DNA of 12,524 nucleotides from positions 1-12,524 of the forward strand of contig SFMU01000055.1 of assembly GCA_004552965.1 (NCBI GenBank), read 5' to 3'. This document shows positions 5,397 through 12,425 of the stretch, piece after piece. How positions within the stretch are numbered: the stretch's first letter is position 1; each line of letters begins with the position of its first letter. The notes under the pieces are model-generated. The model was not told the DNA's origin and searched no databases. It saw nothing but the letters and a program-made list of their open reading frames with translations. The translations under genes were made by a program, and so were the position numbers. This stretch comes from Bacteroidales bacterium. Lineage in GTDB: Bacteria; Bacteroidota; Bacteroidia; Bacteroidales; UBA932.

Positions 5397-6443
5397 ATGA
5401 AAGAATTGGACAACATCCACTGCGACTTCTCCGCCATCGATGGCCTCGAGAAGGAATTCAACGCGATCCTATCGATACGCCATGACGGCAAGACCACCTC
5501 CTTCCTCATGAAGAAGGCGTGGCCCGCGTGGAGGAAGGGCAAGGCCACCGCCCTTCTCTTCCGGCAGGTCAACGACGTGAACGAGTACTCGATCCGCTAC
5601 TACCTGAACCTCATGAAGGAATTCATCGACCGCCCCCTCAACGTGGAGATGCGGGGCATCGGCGGAGTCGGGGCCGTCCTCCTGGACAAACGGCCTCTCT
5701 TCTACTGCATCCCCTTGGGAGCGAAGGAAGCGACCCTCAAGAAGACATCTTTCCCCGATGTGGCCTATGAATACTTTGACGAATACGAAATCAACCCCAT
5801 CAACAAGGAGAAATACCTCCCCAACGAATACGGCCGGTTCCAAACGCTCCACTCCACGATGCTCAAATTATCCCCAGACATCAAATTCTACATGACCTCC
5901 AACCCCTATTCCGCCTACAATCCGCTCTTCTCCGGTTGGGGCGTGAAGACTTCGGCTCTTCGCCTCGGGACCATGCAAAAGGGCAAGAATTGGGCCGTTT
6001 GGTTCAAAAGGATCCATCCGGATCTCCTCGCCAAAATCCGTGAGACCGACCCCTTCTTCGATGAGAACTCCGCCTATTCGCGTTGGGCCTTCTCCGGCTC
6101 ATTCGCCAACGATCGGAACTCCCACGTGATGCCCACGATGCCGGGAGGGTACCGTCTCGCCATCCGCTTCGTCTTCGAGGGGCAAAAGTATTCGGCGTTC
6201 GAATCAACCGACTACGAGGACGAGGAGCGACCCCTCTATTACGTGAAGAAAGGCGCGGACGACGGCAAGAGACGCGTCACCTACGCCTTCGACTTCGCCG
6301 ACCTCGTGACCAACGCCGTCCTCGCCACCAAAGACGACCGCGACCGCTTCCACAACCTGAAGAGGGCCATGAAGGGGCAGGACGTGGCCTTCGACTCCAT
6401 CGAGACCGAGGAGGCTTTCAAGATGATCTACGATTATCTATAA
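5397..6443 (+). CDS. Genome packaging ATPase (phi29 gp16-like)
   Basis: 348 aa, close to phi29 gp16 (332 aa); it drives the DNA into the prohead using ATP. The P-loop appears as SIRHDGKTTS (26-35), Walker B as YEYFDEYEI (124-132) followed by KEKYLPNEYGRF, and a sensor-like TSNPYSAYNP (167-176); the order and wording match gp16. The C-terminal third (about 200-348) would be the degenerate nuclease/vertex-binding domain. The ATG at 5397 is chosen because the upstream in-frame ATG at 5382 is part of the GGAGG ribosome binding site (5384-5388), 8 bases before 5397. It is the first gene of the rightward block; in phi29 this gene is last. Partners would be the connector (8539-9471) and, if present, a packaging RNA. 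Confidence 0.93.
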   Translation: MKELDNIHCDFSAIDGLEKEFNAILSIRHDGKTTSFLMKKAWPAWRKGKATALLFRQVNDVNEYSIRYYLNLMKEFIDRPLNVEMRGIGGVGAVLLDKRPLFYCIPLGAKEATLKKTSFPDVAYEYFDEYEINPINKEKYLPNEYGRFQTLHSTMLKLSPDIKFYMTSNPYSAYNPLFSGWGVKTSALRLGTMQKGKNWAVWFKRIHPDLLAKIRETDPFFDENSAYSRWAFSGSFANDRNSHVMPTMPGGYRLAIRFVFEGQKYSAFESTDYEDEERPLYYVKKGADDGKRRVTYAFDFADLVTNAVLATKDDRDRFHNLKRAMKGQDVAFDSIETEEAFKMIYDYL

Positions 6444-6460
6444 TGTTAGGGGATAAAACC

Positions 6461-8536
6461 ATGTATTTGACCAAAGTTAGATTATACGGACAAACGAAAA
6501 TCGACACCGCGAGAAACCTCCGGGTTGAGAATATCCGGGACTATCTAGGTGGGCTCGAACTTTCTTCGCACGTCTTCGAGGATTTCAAACGGACCTATCC
6601 GGCGCGGGAACTCACCATCCGGCTTCCGATCTCCGATGAGGAGTCCGAGGTTTCCTTCGACTCCGGATTGGCTTATAACTACGCCTGCCTGACGTACAGC
6701 AACGGCGATTCTTCTTATGATTGGTATTATTTCGTCACATCCTTTCATTTCATCGCGGATTCAACCCTTGAGGTGTCCCTCAGGCTCGATTCCATCAACA
6801 CATTTCCGTGGGAAGGATGGTTGAGCGACAGGACCTATATCTCGCGCTCTCTGATCAATCGGTGGAACGCCGACGGATCCGCCATCGTGGATCCCGTGAG
6901 CGAGGGAGTGACCGGGGAGATCGTGAAGAAGTCCGAAGGGACGTTCCCCACGACCCCGACCTACCTTATCTACAGAAACGACGCCAAGGGGGTCCCGGCG
7001 ATGTACGCCGTGGCCCGCGGTGGCATCCCCGCGACCGGCCGTCTTCATGTTTTGGCCGAGGCCATCGATGATAGGATATCCGCCGGGAACGCATGGGGCA
7101 TCCGGTACGAGACCTCTTCGACCGATGTCATCTCCGTGGAATGGAACAGCGACGGCCAAACCGGCCACTGGACCGCGGATGGGGAGACCTCTTATCTCCT
7201 TTTCTTTGATGTCATTCGGGACACGGCCACCAACATAACCTACGGCCAACTCGTGCTGAAGGGGTCCTCCCACTCCCTGAAACTGGGACCGAGATTCTCC
7301 ATTGGGGCGGTCAATCCATCGAGCAAGACCGACTTCGTGGTATCAACGCAGGACGGCGCTCCGGCCTATTCCGGATATGTGAATTCATCCGATGTCATGG
7401 AGAACCCCTCTCCGGTGACCACTCAGGACTTCGCCGACATCGACCGCACGGCATCCGACCTCGCCAAAATCGTGGAGATCCCTTACCGCGGGAATTTGGG
7501 GAATGGGGATTTCGAGATGAGAAAGGACGGGGTTTATCTCCGCTTCACCGATTTGGACTCGAACTCCATCACCGCGACCCTCACCATGAGCGCCGGACTC
7601 CTATCAAAGCGGAGGCCGGGATCCACGGCCACCAAAGCGACCGCGATGGCGGCGGACCCGAAACTCTCCTCCTCGGAATTCTCCTATTATAAATTGGTAT
7701 ACGATTCCTATTCGACCTCATTCGGCGGGGAGAATCTCCCAGAGGGAAATTACGAGGTCACCATCGACTTCGTCCCGTCCTCCTCGATTTCCTCTTCCTT
7801 GATATTCAAGGCCAAACCCTCCTCGGGCTCGTGGCGCAACATCAAAGAGGATTATCCGTTCCTGATCGCGAGCGACCGGAATAATGAAATGCCTTTGTAT
7901 TCGTCCGCGTGGTTCGACTATCTAAGAAACGGCTACAACTATGACAAAAAGAAGTTGACGGTCGGCAACGCGACCTCCATCTTCTCGGGGCTTGGATCCA
8001 TCCTCGCCTCCGCCCTATCGATCGCCGGGGGCGCGAGCCTCATCGCGAGCGGGGCCGGGATCCCCGCAGGCGTTGGGATGGTCGTGGGAGGGGCGACCGG
8101 CATCGCCTCCGCGGTCGGGGGTACCGCGACTTCCATTTGGTCCAATGCGGTCGGTCAGGAGCAAAAGGAAAACGCCCTCAAAAAGCAATCGTATTCGGTT
8201 CAATCCATCAACGACCTAAGCCTATTCAAGTCCTATGGCGAAGGGGCCCTAAAGTGGGAATATTGGGGCCCGAGGGACGACTTCGAGAACCTGCTCGAGA
8301 ATCTCTTCTTCTATAGAGGATACGCGCGCGGGGTCTACGGGGTCCCGAATATGCACGTGAGGACTTCCTTCGACTATTTCGAGGGAACGCCCTCATGGAA
8401 CGCGGAGGCGCTCACGAACGCCCAAAAGGAGTTCTTGGACGATTTGGCTTCCCGGCTCATGGCCGGGGTCACCATCCTTCACAAGTACCAAAACGAGTGG
8501 GATTTTGACCAGGCTAAAAACAATTTGGAGGTTTGA
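6461..8536 (+). CDS. Distal tail knob / membrane-pore protein (phi29 gp9-like)
   Basis: 691 aa against 599 aa for phi29 gp9. The N-terminal region around residues 70-115 (YNYACLTYSNGD, then WYYFVTSFHF and LRLDSINTF) resembles the start of gp9 in wording and spacing. Residues about 501-565 form a long Gly/Ala-rich hydrophobic stretch (IFSGLGSILASALSIAGG and onward), where gp9 has hydrophobic loops that insert into the host membrane as an exit pore for DNA. It is followed by QEQKENALKKQ and an aromatic C-terminal part (WEYWGPRDDF, FFYRGYARGVYG). The ATG at 6461 has AGGGG 8 bases upstream; an earlier in-frame ATG at 6443 overlaps the ATPase stop but lacks a site. It may also recognise the host, since no separate appendage gene is obvious. 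Confidence 0.9.
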   Translation: MYLTKVRLYGQTKIDTARNLRVENIRDYLGGLELSSHVFEDFKRTYPARELTIRLPISDEESEVSFDSGLAYNYACLTYSNGDSSYDWYYFVTSFHFIADSTLEVSLRLDSINTFPWEGWLSDRTYISRSLINRWNADGSAIVDPVSEGVTGEIVKKSEGTFPTTPTYLIYRNDAKGVPAMYAVARGGIPATGRLHVLAEAIDDRISAGNAWGIRYETSSTDVISVEWNSDGQTGHWTADGETSYLLFFDVIRDTATNITYGQLVLKGSSHSLKLGPRFSIGAVNPSSKTDFVVSTQDGAPAYSGYVNSSDVMENPSPVTTQDFADIDRTASDLAKIVEIPYRGNLGNGDFEMRKDGVYLRFTDLDSNSITATLTMSAGLLSKRRPGSTATKATAMAADPKLSSSEFSYYKLVYDSYSTSFGGENLPEGNYEVTIDFVPSSSISSSLIFKAKPSSGSWRNIKEDYPFLIASDRNNEMPLYSSAWFDYLRNGYNYDKKKLTVGNATSIFSGLGSILASALSIAGGASLIASGAGIPAGVGMVVGGATGIASAVGGTATSIWSNAVGQEQKENALKKQSYSVQSINDLSLFKSYGEGALKWEYWGPRDDFENLLENLFFYRGYARGVYGVPNMHVRTSFDYFEGTPSWNAEALTNAQKEFLDDLASRLMAGVTILHKYQNEWDFDQAKNNLEV

Positions 8537-8538
8537 CG

Positions 8539-9471
8539 ATGAAGAAAATCAAAGACGATGAGGATCTCCGCGCGATCGCGCGAGAGAGGGCCGACATCAA
8601 GAGACGGCTCTATGAGAGGTATTTCAACCTCTTCGCGTCCTCGTGGAAATGGGAAGGGTTCGCCCGAGAAGAGCGCGAGGCGATCATCCGCTCCCTTTGG
8701 ACGCGGGGCACCATCGGGGCCCTGAGGATCAGCGATGAGTTGCTTGCCTACGTGCCTTACGCGCCCCAAGATTTCAACCTTTACGGAACGCCGGTGACGG
8801 CGGTCCCTGTGCCTTCCCGAACGGCTCCTTACATCCCGACCAGGGCCCTTTCGACTTCGGCCCTCCGCATCAACGTGGCTCGTGGGGTCGAGGAACCCGA
8901 AATCGTGCTTGGGTGGGCACAGCATACCCTGAGGCCGATAAGAGACTCTTTGGCCGATTGGGTCGATGACCTCGTGGAATTGGAGATGGCCATCCGGATG
9001 AACATCGATCTCCAAAAGATCCCGTTCGTCTTCAAGTGCACGAATCAAAACGAAGCGAAACTGCGGAACCTCATCCAGCGCGTCACGTTCGGCTCCAGCA
9101 TGGTCGCGATCGGAGTCGATGAAGTCGGCTCTGTGGACGCGATGACGACCGGAGCCCCTTACCTTCTGGATAAACTGGAGGAGCAAAAAGAGCGCATCGA
9201 AAAAGAGGTCCTGACCTTCTTGGGCATCGACAACCTGAAGGAGAAGCCCGAGAGGATGCAGGGGGACGAAATCAACGCCAACAACGATGAGATAAACATC
9301 AACAGGGACGCGATCCTCGACAACGTGAAGGAGTGGGTCCGGCTCGTGGATGAAGCCTTCGGGACAAGCCATTCCGTGGAAGCGAAGACCACGACCCGAA
9401 GCCTATACGAAGAAGAGCCCAATCAGGAGGAGAAGAACGATGATGAATCCGGAAGAAACGACATTGATTGA
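8539..9471 (+). CDS. Head-tail connector / portal (phi29 gp10-like)
   Basis: 310 aa, almost the phi29 gp10 length (309). Residues about 205-251 (GAPYLLDKLEEQ, EVLTFLGIDNL, KPERMQGDEINANND) closely follow gp10's APYVVDKLNAQ...MTFLGI...KERM..DEVSSND, the most diagnostic stretch. In the virion, twelve copies form the ring through which DNA is packed. The start is the ATG at 8539 with GGAGG 7 bases before it; it lies two bases after the tail-knob stop. The end overlaps the next gene by 32 bases, and the last 20 or so residues (EEPNQEEKNDDESGRNDID) are an acidic low-complexity tail. It is expected to work with the ATPase, the major capsid protein and the collar protein. Confidence 0.94.
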   Translation: MKKIKDDEDLRAIARERADIKRRLYERYFNLFASSWKWEGFAREEREAIIRSLWTRGTIGALRISDELLAYVPYAPQDFNLYGTPVTAVPVPSRTAPYIPTRALSTSALRINVARGVEEPEIVLGWAQHTLRPIRDSLADWVDDLVELEMAIRMNIDLQKIPFVFKCTNQNEAKLRNLIQRVTFGSSMVAIGVDEVGSVDAMTTGAPYLLDKLEEQKERIEKEVLTFLGIDNLKEKPERMQGDEINANNDEININRDAILDNVKEWVRLVDEAFGTSHSVEAKTTTRSLYEEEPNQEEKNDDESGRNDID

Positions 9472-9943
9472 ATTCCGAGACGTTGAGTCCGGCCTCGATG
9501 CCTTCGGAAGCGATGGATGGGGAGCCGAACTCGCCTCCGTCATCCGCAAGCTAGTGAGGCCGGACGCTTGCTGGACCTATTGCGATGAGGGTTCGGAGTC
9601 CGAGGAAATCGACATCGCCAAAAAGGAGATGCTCGGTTGGTACGAAGCCACCTTGCCCCGCTACCAACTCCTGCTCACCTATTTAAGAGCCAATCAGCAG
9701 GAAATGTTCGGTGCAGTGAAGGTCACCTCCCGGAACTGGTTCAATGACGCTCCGCAGTCGAAAAACCTCGATGGCAATAGCGAGGATCTCACCCACCTCA
9801 CCACCTTCGGCAAAGGGGAATCCGTGGATCCCCGGGGAACCATGATGGCGAGGATCGCCGAAGTCCAGGAGCAATATCGAAACCTGCTCTTCGATTGGGC
9901 GAAGGAATTCATCGGGTATTTCGGGCTCAACAGGAGGAAATGA
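9440..9943 (+). CDS. Probable lower-collar / tail adaptor protein
   Basis: 167 aa. It follows the connector gene, the place of phi29 lower collar gp11, though gp11 is longer (293 aa) and I see little direct similarity to it. Landmarks are an acidic N-terminal third, RANQQEMFGAVKVTSRNWFNDA-type wording near residues 83-104 (an FND-containing stretch I associate loosely with small-podovirus collar proteins), HLTTFGKGES, and a helical end (YRNLLFDWAKEFIGYF). The start is the ATG at 9440 with AGGAGG at 9425-9430; a second ATG directly follows. The gene begins inside the connector's reading frame. No membrane segment is seen. Identity is based on position and general character. Confidence 0.6.
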   Translation: MMNPEETTLIEFRDVESGLDAFGSDGWGAELASVIRKLVRPDACWTYCDEGSESEEIDIAKKEMLGWYEATLPRYQLLLTYLRANQQEMFGAVKVTSRNWFNDAPQSKNLDGNSEDLTHLTTFGKGESVDPRGTMMARIAEVQEQYRNLLFDWAKEFIGYFGLNRRK

Positions 9944-9945
9944 AT

Positions 9946-10239
9946 ATGGACGATTCCGCAAAATCGGCTCTCGCTCTGCTGTCATCCGTGGTGACCGGCG
10001 TTTCGGGGGCCATGGCGACCGAACACATCCTCCAGATCGTGTTCATCGTCTTGGGGATCCTCGGAGCGCTGTGCACGCTGTTTCTTAACGGATGGCGCGT
10101 TTATGATAAGATTAAAGAGGCCAAAAAGGATGGCCACATCGATGAAGATGAGAAGAAGGACATCGAGGAGTCCGTCAAAGGGGCCATCGATGACTTCAAA
10201 TCCGACATCGATGACATCACAGGAGACAAAAAGAAATGA
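9946..10239 (+). CDS. Holin-like small membrane protein
   Basis: 97 aa. Residues about 7-24 (SALALLSSVVTGVSGAMA) are a weak hydrophobic or amphipathic segment, and about 27-50 (ILQIVFIVLGILGALCTLFL) a clear membrane span. The rest is a highly charged tail (KEAKKDGHIDEDEKKDIEE), the layout of small phage holins, which permeabilise the inner membrane at lysis. The ATG at 9946 is preferred over 9940 because AGGAGG (9932-9937) is then 8 bases away. Its stop overlaps the next start as ATGA. It stands among virion genes and no endolysin is next to it, so a structural or injection-related membrane role is the alternative. Confidence 0.62.
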   Translation: MDDSAKSALALLSSVVTGVSGAMATEHILQIVFIVLGILGALCTLFLNGWRVYDKIKEAKKDGHIDEDEKKDIEESVKGAIDDFKSDIDDITGDKKK

Positions 10240-10532
10240 ATTACGAAGAATTGAAGACAGGTCTAAAAGCGATCTTGGAAAAGACTCAGGACCCGGCCGG
10301 AATCGAGAATCTAGCGAACCTCATCAAAGGAGTCGAGACCCTCGAAGCGGACGACAAATCGAAAAGCGATCTTCTTGAGGCTCAATCGAAGAGGATGAGA
10401 GACCTATTCCTCAATACCCCAACCAAAGGGGACGGGAAAAACCCAGACCCCATCGACCCGGAGCCCGCGCCGGAGCCTAAAACCCTAGGCGAAATCGTGG
10501 ACGAAATCTTATCCAAGGAGAAAAATCAATGA
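10236..10532 (+). CDS. Probable scaffolding protein (phi29 gp7-like)
   Basis: 98 aa, the same length as phi29 scaffold gp7 and directly upstream of the major capsid gene, as in phi29. It is acidic and helical in its first 60 residues (LKAILEKTQD, IENLANLIKGVETLEADDKSK, LLEAQSKRMRDLF), followed by a Pro/Asp linker (NPDPIDPEPAPEPK) and a short helical end (LGEIVDEILSKEK) that could dock on the capsid protein. The sequence itself is not clearly similar to gp7; the call depends on length, composition and position. ATGA overlaps join it to the genes on both sides, with AGGAG upstream of its own ATG. Confidence 0.65.
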   Translation: MNYEELKTGLKAILEKTQDPAGIENLANLIKGVETLEADDKSKSDLLEAQSKRMRDLFLNTPTKGDGKNPDPIDPEPAPEPKTLGEIVDEILSKEKNQ

Positions 10533-11617
10533 AATTGGTAAGTCTACCGCAGCTGAACGCGATCGTCAAAGCATACCTCGACCAAGACAAGATCGCGAAC
10601 CCCGTCTTTTCCGCTTCCAAGGAATCCCTGACCGGATTGGTCAACAAAATCTTCGCCGAAGTCTTCCTAGATGGAGATTACGAAGAAGGTCTCGGGTTCA
10701 TGGACGGCTTCAAGGTCGAAGTCGGAAACACCATCGAAGAGTGGTTCATCAACTTCGTCTCGCCGGAAGATTATGACGAGACCGGAGCCACCGACCGAGC
10801 CCCCGCTCGCCCGAACTATCAAAAGGCTACTTACTCCGAGCGTCTCGGAAGGAAGAAATTCAAAACGACCGTTGATATGGGCACCATCCAAAAGGCGTTC
10901 TCGGATCGCGCATCCTACGACCGCCTCATCATGTCCATCACCAAGCGCCTTTACGATTCTTTGACCCTTTACCTCAACGACTGCAAACGCCACCTCATCG
11001 GGACCGTTTGCGCCAAACTCGAATCGGTCGCGACCGACACCGCCTTCGCGAAGGGCAAAGCCTATAAGGCCGGAGACCGCGTGCAGGGAGGCGTGATCCT
11101 TGAGGATATGACGACCTCGCAAAACACCTACAATAACCTCGCAGCTGCGGTGACCGCCGGGAAGGCCGTGGCCCTCGATTTGGTGACCTCCATCGCCGTT
11201 CCGGCCAATACCGAAACCGGCGAAGCCTTCATCAAGTCCGTCAAGACCTACGCGGAGAAATTCTCGAAGCCGGCTCAGGGATATTCCTACAACGGCAACA
11301 TCGCCGGCAAGGCCCCCAAATATATCCTCCTCATCAAAGACGGGGTCATGCCATCCGTTGAGGTCGATACCATCGCCGGTGCGTTCCATGCCGAAGAACT
11401 CGCCTTCCCCGCGGAGGTCCATCGCGTCAAGGATTTCGGGGACTCCGATTGCTTCGCCCTTCTCATCGATGAACGCGCAATGAAACTGCACAATGCCTAC
11501 AGAGCCGTTCGGGAAAGCCCGAACGGGGATGGCGACTTCATGAACTACATCCTCCACGATGATGAGATCGCGTACTTCTCTCCGAATTGCATGATGCACG
11601 CTTGGAAGGCGATCTAA
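10529..11617 (+). CDS. Major capsid protein (phi29 gp8-like, HK97 fold)
   Basis: 362 aa. Residues 64-86 (VEVGNTIEEWFINF, then EDYDETG) match the phi29 gp8 stretch GRTIEEIYTDI...QYDAEE in wording and position. Later parts (RASYDRLIMSITKRLYDSL near 127-145, and a C-terminal FALLIDERAMKLHN followed by RESPNG) parallel gp8's SFVSSIINAIYNS and AVLVDKDWFMVYDN...VRNPRG. It is 86 residues shorter than gp8 (448 aa), consistent with absence of the C-terminal Ig-like domain. The ATG at 10529 overlaps the scaffold stop as ATGA and has AAGGAG upstream. It forms the head shell with the connector at one vertex. Confidence 0.93.
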   Translation: MKLVSLPQLNAIVKAYLDQDKIANPVFSASKESLTGLVNKIFAEVFLDGDYEEGLGFMDGFKVEVGNTIEEWFINFVSPEDYDETGATDRAPARPNYQKATYSERLGRKKFKTTVDMGTIQKAFSDRASYDRLIMSITKRLYDSLTLYLNDCKRHLIGTVCAKLESVATDTAFAKGKAYKAGDRVQGGVILEDMTTSQNTYNNLAAAVTAGKAVALDLVTSIAVPANTETGEAFIKSVKTYAEKFSKPAQGYSYNGNIAGKAPKYILLIKDGVMPSVEVDTIAGAFHAEELAFPAEVHRVKDFGDSDCFALLIDERAMKLHNAYRAVRESPNGDGDFMNYILHDDEIAYFSPNCMMHAWKAI

Positions 11618-11632
11618 GCCTTCTCCGGTCCC

Positions 11633-11663
11633 TATGCTTCCCCCGGTGAAAGGGAAGCAATAG
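11633..11663 (+). other. Stem-loop between capsid gene and the right-end gene pair
   Basis: TGCTTCCC (11635-11642) pairs perfectly with GGGAAGCA (11652-11659) around a 9-base loop, and flanking CTA/TAG can extend it past a bulge. No T-run follows, so full termination is unlikely. It may protect the 3' end of the capsid message or reduce read-through into the two genes beyond. The 3' edge runs into the ribosome binding site (AGGAG, 11662-11666) of the next gene, so it might also affect its translation. Confidence 0.55.
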
Positions 11664-11675
11664 GAGATTTATAAT

Positions 11676-12035
11676 ATGAGACGAATGATATCAGATGCGT
11701 TATTCGCCAAAATCAAAAAAATACCGATTTTCGTGCACCTCGTAGGTATCTACGATCCGGATTGCAATATTTACGTATATGGGAAATCCGCATCGAATAC
11801 GCCAATAAAAACCTATCAGGATCTATTCACGCAACTTGGAGATCGAGTAATGCTTGCGGTTGGCAAGTTGAGGGTAGACGGCGTATTAGTGGACGCTTGC
11901 GCGCTTGACACTTATGGAAGGAAAATCTCAAGCGCAAAATTCCGCTTTACGAATGCCGAGGGAAAAATCGGAGATATTATTCTCCAAAACATCGCACCGA
12001 ACGCAACGCTCGAGGACGATGTATATATGGAGTAA
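11676..12035 (+). CDS. Unknown right-end protein (119 aa)
   Basis: Not recognised. 119 aa, mostly beta-like (IPIFVHLVGIYDPDCNIYVYGK at residues 17-38 in pieces, RVMLAVGKLRVDGVLVDACAL, KFRFTNAEGKIGDIILQNI), with a short basic start and no membrane span or signal peptide. The ATG at 11676 has AGGAG 9 bases upstream. It is visibly richer in A and T, with more A/T-ending codons than the capsid gene before it, pointing to a different history or a fast-changing surface function. Late position after the capsid gene suggests a minor virion part such as a head fibre or receptor-binding subunit, or a lysis function; neither is shown. Confidence 0.75.
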   Translation: MRRMISDALFAKIKKIPIFVHLVGIYDPDCNIYVYGKSASNTPIKTYQDLFTQLGDRVMLAVGKLRVDGVLVDACALDTYGRKISSAKFRFTNAEGKIGDIILQNIAPNATLEDDVYME

Positions 12036-12046
12036 GGAGAAATATT

Positions 12047-12424
12047 ATGAGGAAAATGCCTGAAATAAAAGCCGAAAATGGAATCGTAACATCCATTGAC
12101 GGAAACGCGATCCCAAGAACGAAATTATATAGCCACTATATCGTTTTAAGCGATAGTAACACCGATAAATGTTATACTTTTTTAATCGATGATAACCCAA
12201 CGATTTACAATGACACCTCATTAAAGAAAAGATATTCTAGTATAAATATTCCGTGCTATGGACTTATGATCAAAGACGCGAAAGAATATCAATACATCGA
12301 ATTTCATATCAGCGGAGGCTACTATATTACTCGATACGCCCGTGCGAACCCCGAAACAAACGATATAAGTTCATATTCCAAATCAGTTTTTATCGAGTCT
12401 GACACTGTAACGCCGTTAAACTGA
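12047..12424 (+). CDS. Unknown right-end protein (125 aa)
   Basis: Not recognised. 125 aa, rich in Tyr, Ser, Asn and Ile and beta-like (YSHYIVLSDSNTDKCYTFLI, SSINIPCYGLMI, YQYIEFHISGGYYITRYA), the look of a beta-sandwich or receptor-binding domain rather than an enzyme. There is no signal peptide, membrane span or peptidoglycan-hydrolase motif. The ATG at 12047 has AAGGAG 8 bases upstream and lies 11 bases after the preceding stop, so the two genes form a pair. Base composition is the most AT-rich of any gene here. Its TGA at 12422-12424 ends one base before the right terminal repeat. A spike or fibre role is a guess from composition and position. Confidence 0.75.
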   Translation: MRKMPEIKAENGIVTSIDGNAIPRTKLYSHYIVLSDSNTDKCYTFLIDDNPTIYNDTSLKKRYSSINIPCYGLMIKDAKEYQYIEFHISGGYYITRYARANPETNDISSYSKSVFIESDTVTPLN

Positions 12425-12425
12425 T

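Noticed and set aside
5262..5420. N-terminal hydrophobic extension of the 71-aa early protein
   Set aside because: It would cover the leftward promoter and divergent control region and start inside the ATPase gene; ATG 5261 has its own ribosome binding site.
6083..6460. Long N-terminal extension of the tail-knob frame
   Set aside because: It overlaps the ATPase gene in another frame and is Arg-rich nonsense; the gp9-like similarity starts after 6461, where a proper ribosome binding site is found.
8479..9372. 297-codon minus-strand open frame opposite the connector gene
   Set aside because: Shadow of the gp10-like gene, produced by codon bias; no start signal and no recognisable protein.
10667..11599. 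310-codon minus-strand open frame opposite the capsid gene
   Set aside because: Antisense shadow of the phi29 gp8-like frame; no family resemblance, wrong direction for the block, no ribosome binding site.
134..12424. Mycoplasma-type code (TGA as Trp)
   Set aside because: Tryptophan is encoded by TGG throughout, and TGA serves as stop at several ATGA junctions and at the last gene, so the standard code applies even though the missing lysin recalls Mycoplasma phage P1.
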